A stretch of DNA of 64,000 bases from Paramacrobiotus metropolitanus (lineage: Eukaryota; Tardigrada; Eutardigrada; Parachela; Macrobiotidae), in contig NW_026570233.1 in NCBI RefSeq assembly GCF_019649055.1, positions 62,001 through 126,000 on the forward strand, written 5' to 3'. Numbering within the stretch: the first letter of the stretch is position 1; the number at the start of each line of letters is the position of its first letter. The notes below the pieces were generated by a model that saw nothing but the letters and a program-made list of their open reading frames with translations, made no database searches and was not told the origin of the DNA. Of this stretch, positions 1-13,092 are shown piece after piece. The position numbers and the translations under genes were made by a program.

Positions 1-153
1 AAATCCACACATGCAGAATAACGTGTGCGACAACTAAAACAAACTAAATCTTTAACAAACAACCGGAAACAAACACTGAAGCACCCATATGCCAACAACT
101 TCCAATAAATAAAACCTTAAAACTCGACATTAAAATCACCACACGACCGACTG

Positions 154-3100
154 TCACGCTTCTCGCTCAGCCCTGACCGTCATAATCCCCTCGCGCTCCT
201 TCCGCCTCTGAATATGCCGATAGATGTCCACCACGGCGTCCTCGATGACGGCCGCGAAGGGCTGGCGGGTCTGTGCAAAGTGTCCGCCCTTCTGGAAGAC
301 CATCCCGCGCACATACTGGGTGTCGTTCACCACCGGGCGGCCGCGGTGGACGATCTGTCCCTCGCGGTTGTACACGGTCAGGTGGTCGCGCGGCACTCCC
401 ACCACCTCGGCGTAGTCGTAGGCGATGGAGGCGTCGATGAATTTGTCGTCTTCGCTGAAGGTTAGGAGCAGAGGAAGCTGGCTGAACGGCAGTTCAGCAG
501 AGACTTTCTCGTACTGGAAAACACATCGCTCTACTAAATAATGAGGATTATTCCAATTCATTTAGCTTATTTTAAGAAAAGCTCATATTACTAAGAATTA
601 TTTTATTAAATAGTAAAATCATTTTAATAATTATTTTGATGTGGTTTTACAATATGCCGACAAAAGTCCAGATAAAGGGGGAAAAAGAAATATTATTTTA
701 GAACAATGTATTCACTTATAATGTTATATCACACCGTTTACAGACAAGACAGTGAAGACACACCTTTTATCTTAAGTCCCCTTGCACTACAAAACTACTC
801 GTGTTTTACAAGCTTATGTAACACCGTCACTAACACGTACTTTAAGACAATAAGCATGACATCCAAAAAATACTGGACACATTTAAACCACTGTGCTGAT
901 TGTCAACAAAGCGACGCTTAAATTTATGTGCGGTAATAGAATTTTAGTACTTTACTTATCAGTCGCTCCTCTTCGTAGTGCTTGTAATGTAGAACTCAAT
1001 AATTGCATTCACCAGGGAACATAGGGAGGCTCCCCCTTCAGAAAAATCTGAGTTTTTGTAGAAAGGTAGTATACCTACGTAGTGTTATTAAAAAAAATAA
1101 TTTCAGCTGCTGTAATCAAGATGGGCGTGGTCAAGCGCAAATTAAGGAGTGACTACAGTCATACTGAATCAGCTTCGAGATAAACTATATTTAAACTTTT
1201 AGTGTCAACGATCTGATCATGCACGACGCCTTACGGTTAGAAATACTATTTCTTAACAGACTTTCTCCAGGGATTTGGAGTTGATTCGTCAACTTCCGGT
1301 TACATTGCAAATTTTGGGCCATTAACTTCCGGTATGATTTACGCATAACCTTTTCCAGAATGTCTTGCGCTTCAGATACGCGCTATGTGCCAGCATTATA
1401 GATTGCCAACATTTTACAATAACTTACGTTATCAAAAGGAACACCAATCCCGGTCAAACCCATGATATAGGTGTGCTCAATGGATTGTATGGCTTTCCAT
1501 CCGTCATTCCGCATCACCAGCTGATTGATCGGCGTTAAAAGACGGCGCACCCATTTGCGCGTCATGGCTCTGATCAGCGCCTTCTTCAACCAGAATGGTC
1601 GCATCACTCTGCATTCAAACAAACAAACAGCAGGCATTAAAAATGTTCAAAAGATACACCACGAATTTATATTCGCTATCTGTTGATCAGGACTATTACT
1701 ATGTACTTCCACTGAAATCGAAATAGAATGATCTCAAACTTCAGTCAAACTTTTTCTTAACCTTCACCACGCAAAAGTTTCAACAAGCAAAATAAGCAAT
1801 CTACGTAAAAAACAGGCTGGCTCAAATCGTGCAGGACTGTAATATATGCTAATAATTAAAATATATCTCAAGATTTCATTTAACACGCACCTGCCAACAC
1901 GATGACCCGGCAGTTGGATTAGCGCCAGTCCGCCGACCGGATACTCGGATTTGATGGCCAGCGGGACCGCGGGATATCCGCCAGCACTGAACGCCACGAT
2001 TAAATCCACTTTCATCACCCCCAATTTCACCAGGAAATCCAGGAGAAAATTACAGTTTTCAATGAGAGAATGGGAGTAGGCCATATCCTCATCCATCGGC
2101 GTCGGGCCGTAACCTGACACGAAAAACCATTAAAATAATAATTTTTACAGCAGTAAAGTCTGTAAAGATGTGCTAGTATCAGTTGTACTCTGTATGTGAG
2201 CTGTATTTTAGTACACTCCAGATTTTCATTACACTGCCACATTTTCTTAAAAAAACAACCCACCGGGAAAATTCGGACAGAGAACCCGGGCTCCGTCGCA
2301 TGCCAGCGCCTGAATAATCCCGCCCATCTCCCGGTGCGTTCCGCCGGCGCCATGCAGGACCAAGACGGTGGGACAATCGCCGGAAGCGGCGCTGGCTTGG
2401 GCTCCACCACCTGACAAGTAGTCCAGAAATCTTTCTTAAAGCTAAAAAAAACTGATGCCAATGCATAATTTAAATCTACGTATACCTATTAGCTACTAAC
2501 AGCAACACTGCAGTCGCGTGCATGCTGATTGCTAGCACCTGCTCCAGTCATGCCACTTCACTACGATAATGCTCGAACAGTGTTCTTCGCCGGGAATTAT
2601 GGTTCTGAAAATTAATTTGACTCGTTTTCTCCGAACCCAGTACTTCGTATTACTATAACCACAAACAAAAATGCTGAAGACTTATAAAACATGGAATATA
2701 AAAATGGAAGAGTTGAAAACTAACTAACTTTTAATGTCTGCATTCAAAACTCAAGACGAAAACAGTAAAAATATGAGAAACAAAACTGAAAGCACAACAC
2801 TGTCGACGATCATTTACGGCATAAGCGAAACAAATTTTTAGCGGCGTTCGGCTGAATTTCACGCTCGGTGTTTGAATAGTAATCGATAATTCTTCTCACC
2901 TGCATCGTTGCGCCGCGGATCGCCCGTATCAATGTATCCCACATCCAGGAGGATGCCTTGCGGAGGCACCTTCAGCTGGTAGTGATGAACAAAATGCATG
3001 TACAGCTGACGCAGCGCGACGAGCTGGAGCCGCTGCACGGGATATGGGAAATCATCCTGTCCAGGCGCAGATCGAGACGGGGATACTGCGGATTTTGGCG

Positions 3101-3174
3101 TCGTTAGTGCGGAGTCCGCGGATCGTCTCCACGGACTTGTAGTGTGGATGCAGCGTGCACTGTGGGTTATGCAT
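154..3174 (-). CDS. Alpha/beta hydrolase, DUF1057-like (5 exons, exon 1 frameshifted)
   Basis: Spliced exons on the minus strand are 2900-3174, 2264-2434, 1891-2113, 1428-1608 and 154-513; every junction is GT-AG and exons 1-5 join in matching phase. The fold is read from an oxyanion-type HGAGG motif in exon 2, a nucleophile elbow AFSAGG in exon 3, an acidic loop FSEDD and a final GGHF histidine in exon 5, giving a Ser-Asp-His triad. This resembles the nematode DUF1057 alpha/beta hydrolases; the substrate is unknown. Exon 1 needs one base less to keep its frame: the reading from the ATG at 3174 ends near 3055, while the frame that splices to exon 2 is open from there on. Translation could instead start at a Met inside the second frame. 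No signal peptide is evident. The exon structure is well supported; the N-terminus is not. Confidence 0.72.
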
Positions 3175-3893
3175 GGTGCAGCGTATGAGGGGGAGAATGC
3201 TGATGAAAAGTATTTGAAGATCCCGGTGGCAGGACGACCAGATAACGTGGAAGAAGACGAAGAATTCAGATGTAGTAAGACGCGGGCGCAACCGCGCGCA
3301 GTAACTGCAGTGTTCCGCATTACAGCGCAGACTGCTAGCAGCTAATGTAGCTCACTGCTTAGAACACGGATCTGCGGATAAAATTACAAATCACAGATTC
3401 ACAATCAGTCTGGTTATTACGGCTATGACGCCATAAAGGGAAAACTTAATCTGAAAACCTGTGCTGAAACAGTGGAAAGTGTTGCTAGAAGTAGACTCGC
3501 TACAAAACTGTACTGCCTAAAAAGTAAAAACCAAAAAGAATGCCAAAGCTGGATTGCGTCGGACCGGAAATAACCACGGATTTTTTCGGGGCGTGACGAG
3601 CTGAAGTACTCTAGCAATAAGTTGTGTATACTTTATGGGCATTTGGCAAATGGTACACTTACAGTACTTACTGTGTTGAAGTGAAGTTGAAACTGGCTGT
3701 GAAGTGTTGGGACATCAGGTTTAATACAGACTTTTTACTTTTAGAATTAGTAAAAGCCTTTTACAGTACTAATTATTTTCGAAACAGTCTTTGATGCGAC
3801 TTACTTCCTTCACTTGGACCAGCTAAAATTTCTTGACTTTCTCCTTATTCTGCTTTCGTTACGAATTACCGTAATACCTTAAAGTCCCCGATC

Positions 3894-4957
3894 ATGCCCG
3901 TGTTGCCCGTTGGCGAATCTCCCGCTCTGGTTTTGTTGTACAAAATTCCCACGGAACAGTTTGTCCAGACTCCGCCAAGCAACGCACCCACACCAGGTGA
4001 ATCGACCTACGCTGTTGATATTGCTGTTGAAGGACAGCCGAATTACCCCGACATTCTTCCATCGGTGTGGACCGTGAAATTGACGATCTCGGAGAAAGAT
4101 GGCGCAGCTACAACTAGTGCAACCGTTAGCCCTAAAGAAGCCAAAAGTAGCAGCACGATGATGGTAGAGTACGCTGTCCGGTACGTACTGGTAATTAAAA
4201 TTATTAGGGTACTAGTAGCTTTTTATCATGTTACGTATTACTTATCAAGAAAAGCTTCGTAAACCAGTAAACCTGCATAGATCGTTGGTGAACTGGCTGC
4301 GGTTTCAGGAGTCATGGATCGTGCGATTTTAAGGTGGAATTGGAGCAATGTGTGGCGACGGGTTACAGCACACGCAGTACGATGGGATGCCTGACCGTCC
4401 CTGTAAATTTTTTTGCCGGATTTGGACAGCCACATCATCGTCTGAAACAAAACGCCCATGTGTTTGTCAGCCTGATCTTTTATCCGGAGAAGCCGACCAA
4501 GGAAGGCAGCAAAGACCGTCTGGATTTGAAGCGCTTGTGGGAATCCCAAACGCTGTCCGACTGCACACTGGTCTGCGCTGGTCAAGAGTTCCCTGTGCAC
4601 CGCGCCATCTTGGCTGCCCAGTCGCCGGTCTTCGCCGCCATGTTCCAGAACGATATGTTGGAGAAGTCGTCGGGAGTCTGCAAGATTGACGACATTGGTG
4701 CGGATGTACTGGAGATGATGCTTAATTTCGTTTACACGAGGGCACCTGTCGAAGCGGATAATTTGACGGACTTGTGGCGTGCCGCAGACAAGTACGACAT
4801 GGAGGATCTGCGCGCGGAATGTGTTCATCGGATGACCAACTCTATCACGGCACACAACGCTCTGCAGTATTTCACTTTGGCTTGTGAACGCGGCTTGACC
4901 AAGCTGAAAATGGCTGCTGGAAAGTTCATTGGTCAAGATCCCCTCAGCATCACTTGA
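3894..4957 (+). CDS. BTB/POZ domain protein, SPOP/TDPOZ-like (2 exons)
   Basis: Exon 1 is 3894-4180 and exon 2 is 4309-4957 (phase 2 junction, donor GTACGT, acceptor TTTCAG), giving about 311 aa. Residues from about 187 on form a BTB domain: LSDCTLVCAGQEFPVHRAIL, then SPVFAAMF, then the helix FVYTRAPVEADNLTDLWRAA. A short BACK/3-box-like tail follows and the protein ends at the usual place for speckle-type POZ proteins. Such proteins are substrate adaptors for cullin-3 ubiquitin ligases. The N-terminal 180 residues occupy the position of a MATH domain but lack motifs I can recognise as MATH, so substrate recognition may differ. It is convergent with the fax gene. The ATG at 3894 is the first in frame. 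Confidence 0.8.
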
Positions 4958-5288
4958 GCACGGTCCGGAAGGGCGAGGATGTTTTTTAGGCCCATTTGTT
5001 TGTGTGTGCGTAGCGTAGGCCACTAATTCTTGTGTGGCATTGGTACAAGCGATGTATTTCAGTGCGTGCAGTCACTTCCGTTGGAATTTCTTTTTCGTGG
5101 CAGTGCGCTTCTGGCAGTTTTTAACATCTCGCTTGCCTCCCGGTTTCTAATTATTTTGCGTTGAAGAAATCTCGTTTGTGATTTTATAGTCTTTTTTATA
5201 ATGTGATCATTGCACAATGTTTCCGTATTAATATTAAAATTGCTTGAATGACAAGCCGTAATGCAAGGTGTATTGTAGAGCTTAAAAG

Positions 5289-5299
5289 AATAAAATAAA
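5289..5299 (+). terminator. Poly(A) signals of the BTB gene
   Basis: Two overlapping AATAAA hexamers lie about 330 bases after the BTB stop codon, in AT-rich sequence, as expected for a 3' end. Confidence 0.55.
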
Positions 5300-5410
5300 G
5301 TATTTCTGATAATTATAAAGAACCTACAATTGTTTTATCGATTATTTCGTTTATTCGCGCATTACTTACGGGCGGTGACTGACAAGTGTACCACGAAACA
5401 GAATTGGTCC

Positions 5411-5416
5411 TTTATT
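5411..5416 (-). terminator. Poly(A) signal candidate of the fax gene
   Basis: AATAAA on the minus strand, 320 bases after the fax stop codon. A second copy lies at 5350-5355. The convergent genes share a short intergenic stretch of about 700 bases with no other feature. Confidence 0.4.
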
Positions 5417-5731
5417 GGTCAAACCACATACAAAAAACCCAGTGTAAAAGCATAGAAAAAAGCTGAACGACATGCAAGACGGGTATGTAATGTAATACGG
5501 TACATGTAAACCCACAATGAAGGATGATCGCCACAAAGTAAAATAAAAGCCACCATCAAAGACCATCAGTACATCCATCCCCGCAACACCACGCATATAC
5601 ATGCACTACAACAGAAGCCTAAAGTGCTCCGCATAAAAACGCATTATACACATATAAAAAACCATTGCAAAAGAAAACAAGAACTAAACGTCATGGCCTC
5701 CCGCATCCACATAGCTGCACAGATTCTCCTC

Positions 5732-8700
5732 CTAACTGGCCGGCACCGCTTCCGTGTGCACTTCCCCCACGATCCCGTTCTCCTTACGGTACATCTCCTG
5801 CTGGACTGTCTCCACGTGATCGCCAGCACTGCTGTCGCTGGTGGTCGTCACCGTGATGGTGGTGGTTTTGGCCTCGAAGACCGCGTCCGGATTGGCCGTG
5901 GTGATGACGGCGGACTGCACCAGCGGCTCGTTAATGATCTCCTCGTGGTGGCCGTTGACCGTGCCGTTCCCGTTCATCACCGCTACGGTCTCGTTGGTCG
6001 TGACGCTCTTGGAGTGGCCGGCTTTCTTGTGCTCTTTCTCCGGTTTGATCGCCACCGCGCACACTGCGTCCCAGTTCTCCCAGAATTCCGCTTTCATGCG
6101 ATCGCAATATTCCACAATATTCGGGTATTTGTCTGCAAGAAAACGGTTAAAATCAGCAACGGTTTACATGTTTATGTCACATAACAGAAATAACCCGAAA
6201 AAACAGCAATCAATCTACCCAAAATCAATACACCGCTAACCTGCAGCTAACAGTATTGCAACATACAAAATTTTTTCAAAATTCGCTGGAAAATGCCAAA
6301 AATATTTCAGAAAACACATATCCGGAATACCAAAAAACTGCAATCACGGTGACACTATTTCATAACGAAGACATTAAACAGATATTAAAAAAACCTCAGG
6401 CAATATAACAATATTGTTTTCCCAACTGAACTATTCTACAGGTATCAATAAGCAATTAAAACGCTGATTAAACAGACTACATTTTTTCATTAGCTAAATT
6501 TCGGCACTGTACAAAGCCAAAAGTTAAGTGTTACATCAATCAAGGATTTGTGCAAATGATTTTTATTTCGATTTCGGGATGACACCCGTGTCTAATCCCC
6601 TGGGATCCGCTGCCAAATGACTGGGCCATTGATCATCCGGCCCACTCATTGTGATACACAGTACCGTGCCGATTCGGCCAAGTGTCGACTCACCCTTGAT
6701 AAAGCCGGTCAATGGGCAAGTAGTGCTGGCATAGAGAAACTGCGCCAACAATCCAAACAGGCTGCAATCGATATCCGTCGGCAAGTCACCCATGAAATAT
6801 TTCTTGTTGCCTGCAATCCACAACAGCACAAAATATTACTTTTCCAATACGACCCAGAGATTTGCGCCATGTATATACTAAATCTTTCGGCACACAACAC
6901 TAGTTTCCCTGGAAAATGGCATTCTTCCAAATTGATTGGCGCCATGTGAAGAGAAATGCCTGCGATTATGGCGATAAAATATTTCCATCAACTGTAACTT
7001 CCATTTTGCACATGACCGCTTTTCATGCAATTTATAAACAAAATTATGAATGGTTGCTGACTCTTGTAACTCTTGTTGACTGACGCCCTAAATTTACTCC
7101 GGAGAATTTTAATCCATTTTGAAATCAATTCCATCAAGTTAATACCTTTGCAATTTGTATTAAGCAAAACATAAACAACAATTTCATCCGATAATCAAGT
7201 ACCAGAATAATTCAATCAAATTTATAAAGCTGGATAATAATATGGTGAAAATAATTAGCAGAATAATGAGACTATTCAACCAAATTTTTCTTGTATAAAG
7301 CTGAACAATATTATTGTGCTAAAAAATTGATTTAAAATCACTCCTAGATTCTTATAAATAAAACCGATTACTATAAATAAAACCCAAAAATTAACAAACC
7401 GGAAATAATTCGCTGAAAATTGATACAACGTGAAAAATGCTGCGATTACCACCCTCTATAAAACCCTTTCACAAAAACTTCAATTAGTCGCATAACAAGA
7501 GTGAAAAGATTACTCAACATCCATCTGGCCGCTCAAGCACAACCTAGTAATTTTATTCGAAATCGTGAATCAGCGGAAAAACGAAGCCTTTTCGCGCATG
7601 ACTGCCCGGTTTCCATTAGCATCCCTCATCGTTTAATCGCTGCATCCACTCCCCCCAATTCACTTACCCAGATACTCGCCAATGGCCGTCACATCATCCT
7701 CGCCCATCTTCATCACTTCCGGGGCCGTGAAGCGTCCAATTCCATGGGCATGCGCCTGCGCCTTCAACCGGCTGCGGATGATCTTGGGCAGGATCAGGCC
7801 CTTCAGTTTGCTGAACGGGAACTGCTTGACCACGGTCTCTTCCTTGTCGTAGCTCCAGCGCCATAACACCAGCACCCTAAATGAATCACCAAAAAATTAC
7901 GCTGTGAAGTTCTGAAACTAGAACGTTACAATCTATCGCGCTAAATATTCGAATGACGTCACAATAAGCGAGAAATGCATCATGTGAGAATGTAGTGAAA
8001 GAGAATAGCGCCATTTCACTACATGTTTCACAACAAACGAAGCCGGAAAAGCAAACCTTACACAGTATATCTATATGCGATACTTTATATGTACGCTTGA
8101 TAAATGATGATACAATTTCCTACAAATGATAATGCACATAATAAGCTAATTTCACTGTCTTTATCCTAAAAGCAAGTAGTAATCCATCGGATACACTTAT
8201 AAATTATAAACATTACTTTAATTCAATTTAAAGAATTACAGATTATAACAAAATTTAAAGCATATTCGTGTGATTTATTCGAGTTACACAACAGGCAATA
8301 GTATTTATGAAGGAATTCCATGATCCTTAATTCCCTCATTTTTTGTTAATTCAGTAGAGCGATGACAACAAAAACCATAACAAAATTTACGTTAATTTAT
8401 TCGAGTTTTTTTGTTGAAGCACGGCCGATGCATCATGCAACGCTGCACGAATTGCTTTAATCATTCAATATGCCCGCCTCGAACGTCTCTAAATTCTCGA
8501 GATTGCTCATTGCGGCAAATCGAGAATGTCAAGGTTAGTGCGAACATCGTCGAACAAAATTTCATGGCTGACTTTTGGCTTACATTTGTGGGGGTTATCA
8601 AGACAAACAGCGCTGATGTGTAAACGTACGTCTGGCAGAATGTGATATGTTATTAGTTAGCGCAGCGTAATCGGCCCGGGCAAACTGACCTCTGGCCTGA

Positions 8701-11700
8701 GCTCGCTTGCAACATGCTGATAACGGAGCATTTTTTAGCGCTGACAGACAAGTGTGCAAACGTTGTCACAAGGTAAACATCCATCAAAATGTTGCCCTAA
8801 TGCAAGCGATATGAAAAATGATACAACAGAGCACTAGTGCACCAAAGATATCTGGCGACGCGCAGCTGCTTTTCTAGGGCGTCGTGATCATCACAAGCAG
8901 CCCAAGAATGCAGCCAGATGCCAAACGCGAGAAAGCAAAAAAACGTAACATTCGCGCCAGATAGCAGACGGTGTCGCGACTCGAACTACCACAAAAAAAC
9001 TACGATTATTTACATTTTATTCAGAAGCGAAAAAGAAATCATTAAACAGATCATTCATGTTTCTCAAAAGTATGTTCAAAAGAAAACGCGCAAATGCAAT
9101 TTAATGAGAATCTAATGCAAAGAGTGCGGAATGGTATAAAAATAAAAACTTTCGTTTTAACCTAAATAAACCACTTTCAAATTATCGTTCATAAAATTTA
9201 TTTAAAAAATTTATACTTTTAATTTTGTAGCGCATTTTGATATCCATGTCATGGAAGGATGACTGACACGACTCTGCAATTTCCCAACAGAGAACAGCAT
9301 AGAGTCGCCGACTTTTGACTGAACTGTTTATGCAAGGAGATTTATTCGCTTTTCAAGTGACCGGCCTGTGATCAATCACAACATGGACAACGGATAAATC
9401 CAATTATAAAAACACGCACGATTTAATTTCACGCTCCTCTCTACCGTTTCATCATCTGAACCATTTACTAACATCACGACCGATTTACAATTTTACAGTC
9501 GGAATTGCCAATTTTTCTATTATCATCCAATTTAGTCGATCAAACATGATATTTGACCGGGATCGCGTTTCTAATTTAAAACGCGTGAAAATGGAAATGC
9601 ACTGGCATAGTAAAAGCACTAGAACACCGTACAGACAGAAGTCCAAAACTTCACAGAACATTCAAGAACAAATCAACCCGGCAATAGCTATGCGAAGATT
9701 TTACGCCTACAAAATGTAGGTTACAAATTAAACCTGAGGCGCTCATAAATAAATTGCGTCGTTTTGATACTCCATTATCTACTTATTTACTGCCCGTTTA
9801 TTATTACTTTTTCAGCTCAATTAAACAATAATCAACACGCAGATGAACTTAATTAAAATGCATTTAATATTTCGGGACAACAAATTTCCAAAAACACTTT
9901 TAGCACTGCATTTTTTTCATGTTTGGCTTCTTACACCGACTAATCTCAATAATTTCGACGTATAAAAATAATTTTTTATAGATATTCAAAGTACGAAATT
10001 GATTATTTTAACTTAGATTGTATGTAAATAATTTTCCTGTTACTGCGTAGTGCGTACTAATTAAACCACTGAATTTTTCAACCTGATAACCTAACCCAAA
10101 CGCCACTCGGGTGTTTTGCGGATATGCGTAAGCGGTCAAACATTTTCTCCACCGAGCACCTTATCAGTCTTAACGCTAGACATAACGAGAAAAATTCCAT
10201 TACACAAGGACAACACGAGTGATGCACACGGAAACAGGATGAAAGAGACCTATTTAAATAGGGCGCATTACAAAAGATTTTCCGCATACGGGGCTTGCCC
10301 GGCATATTTTGTCAGTGACACACAAGCGCATCATGCGGCTGATGATTGCGCGGCAATTTATCGGAGCACAAATCGTAAACTGCCATAAAACGTGATGTTT
10401 TAAACTGCTGGATACAACAGAGTGCACGCTAAACGCGCTTTATAGACAATTAAACCCATCAAAACTCAACACCGTTAACCGCAAAAACGATTTAATCACT
10501 TGTCCCATTACAGCAATCACAGATACTACAAACTGTACGATCGGCATAAAAATCCATTTGATTTTAGCGTTTCGCATTACGCGACGTATACTTACTTGTC
10601 AAGCGTGCTATATATTTTAACGTTTTTCAGTACTGTCGATACAAATTAATTTCAATGAGTAAAAACGTTAAAAAAAGTTCTAAAAATTCTAGAGTCGACA
10701 AAACATTATCACAAGTACTGTAAAACATTATCACAAGCAAAACAAAAAATTATCACATGTCATACAGAAAGTATTACTGATTTTCCAGCTAAATAAATCC
10801 CAAAAATAATTATTGTCGCACTTAAGCGATGAAGAGATTAGGATAAGAAAGCGGCATGATAAAGTCAAATATTTTATATGGAAATTTCGATAGAATTTCA
10901 CTATAAAAAGAAATTCAGACGATGGTCCTAAGTCGATGATGCATCCCTACCACAAAAGGAACATGTTTTTAGTGAAAAAGAGCGAATTACGGAGGCCTAG
11001 TTTTGATTGGGTGTAATTAGAGTTACAATTTGTTCAATGGATTTTCCATTGATTGCCGAAGCAAAGTGCCAGGCAATGAAGAGTAAAATAGGTTAGAAAT
11101 TCAATAATGGGAAAGATAATTACGGGAGCTACTGCCCGTGTGTGTGGACAGCGGCGCAGATGTAAATTGAGTGTGACTAACCAGTAGAGTTCCTCTTCCA
11201 CCAGCTTCTGGAAGGCCCGACTAATTCCCTTTTCGCTCGGCGTCAGCGTACTGTTCAGATCCAGTCCGGTCTTCAGTTTCAAAAAGTCAATGCACATGGA
11301 TGAATCGCTCACATCCTGTCCGGCGTACGTCAGCCACGGCGCTTTGCCCGTCTTGCTCGACTGCGGCTTCGCGAAATCGTTCTGAAAATCAGAAACACGC
11401 AAATTTACTTCTATTGTCGCAGACAAAAATTGCACAATTTACGCAAAATGCAAAATTATACTGTATACGATAAACACAGATTATATCCTCGTACCGCATA
11501 CAACGTACGTACAAATTTTTCGAATTTGTTTTATCCGTGCAAAACGTTAAATCTAAATTAATTCAATCAAAAAGCACCATTTCATGATTTTTATTCTCGA
11601 ATTAACTATTCATTTTTTTTATTTCTGGGAATACTTTTCATACAAATTATTATGCGCACACCATTTATTTATTTCATGTTTTGGGAGAGTAATCACTAAT

Positions 11701-13092
11701 TTTCAAAATCTTTATGGATATACCGATACCGGCGCAGTTTGCGGAGAACCTGATATTGCTTCACCGATTTCGCTAATGCATGTGAACATGATTCCCGCTA
11801 ATCGTTGGTAATTAATGGTTAAAAGCCCGTTTTGTGGAGATAAGCAATAAAAGCGAAGACGAGCAACTAATGCAGCGATGAGCGAGCAGAGGGAGCCTGT
11901 GCACGTGGGCGCCGGTCTGTCCAGACTGGTCACGTCTGGACATTACCGATACGCCAGCTTTCGATAATTCATCAAGACATCCAAAGGGATTCGCTTACAA
12001 AAATCGATTTCCCCACCAATAACATTTATCCTATCAATTCTCCCTTTTTAAATACTCCATGACATCTACGGTTTCCCGAATATACGAATATCCGATTCCG
12101 GGTCAAACCCACAAAATCATAGAATACCAATTATCGCGATTCGCGGATGCTGCATCCGTTATTGACATTTTTCTAATTTAATTTCGGACTAATTTTCCCA
12201 TTTTTATTTCCAAATTAAATGCAATTATTCTTACTGCAAAAACTAATTTAGTACAAGTTTATTACGTACGGTTCATATCAGTTATATTTTACGGTTTATA
12301 CAAGAACTTATGAATTTCATTTCTTTTTAAATCACCAACAATTTTACAGATTACAAAAACCATAAAAGCTGGATTAGCTGCTCGTGGCTGCGCAAGTTCA
12401 ATTACAAATTCAGTCAATAATCTCGTGACAGAATGCAAATTTTTGGCATGAGCATTGAAATCTGAACTGATGATTCAAATGCCGGATGGGAAAGCGGCAT
12501 GATTCACAACATGAGACTTCCTGCTATGCTCTGCCAAAGTGATGCCGCGCCATATTACCCCTCATTATAAAATTTCCCCCCATTGTTTCATAAAAATAAA
12601 AAATCCCAATCAAACTAAAAATTGTTCAAAATCTGAATTCACTGCAGTTATCGTTAACGCTGTTTATTATCGCTAACTGTTTACTATTATTGAATATTGA
12701 TGTTTAATTAATTTCCTGTATTACATACTCTGTAATTCCCGCTTGCGATTTATCACTTCAAAAATTAATATTTGTCCATTAAGAATTCTAAAAAAAATTC
12801 TAAGAAACCCGATAAGCTAGAAAAATTCTCATTATTTTTTGAATTCTTCTGTAAAAATCAAGATAAGGTAATGAAGCCCTCTTCTTACTTCAAAATTGAC
12901 TTTGGTCATGCGCAGATAGGTCTCCAATTTGAGTCCGAACGGCGACACGTCGGGCACCACCGCCGTGCGTCCGAAATGATGAAGAACCACGTCCGGCGTC
13001 GTCTTGGGTGCCTCCGTTGTGGTGGTGTCCACCGTTGTGGTGGCCGTCTCCGTTACCACGCTGCTGTCCATTACCGGCGTATCGGCAGCCAT
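5732..13092 (-). CDS. fax: Failed axon connections homologue (5 exons)
   Basis: Exons on the minus strand are 12889-13092, 11182-11381, 7668-7876, 6694-6810 and 5732-6132; all sites are GT-AG with matching phases, giving 376 aa. Residues 1-37 are a Thr/Val-rich leader. A thioredoxin-fold GST-N module follows, with the family signature PDVSPFGLKLETYLRMTKV, then KAPWLTYAG and SSMCIDFL. A GST-C module contains HAHGIGRF, NKKYFMGDLPTDIDCSLFG and IVEYCDRMKAEFWENWD. This order is diagnostic of FAX/FAXC/metaxin-like proteins. The Drosophila protein is a neuronal factor that interacts genetically with Abl in axon growth. The last 105 residues are a disordered Thr/Val/Asn-rich tail. No canonical GST catalytic residue is evident, as is usual for this family. 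Introns of 0.6-3.3 kb make this the longest clear gene here. Confidence 0.9.
7877..11181. other. fax intron 2 (3.3 kb), no gene seen
   Basis: AT-rich intron sequence without a credible coding region. Two islands are less AT-rich and look more complex: about 8640-8900 and about 10080-10390. A TGACGTCA palindrome sits at 7954-7961. They could be regulatory, but nothing in the sequence proves this. Confidence 0.4.
11382..12888. other. fax intron 1 (1.5 kb), no gene seen
   Basis: AT-rich; no ORF with coding character, no repeats or tRNA signals noticed. Confidence 0.4.
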
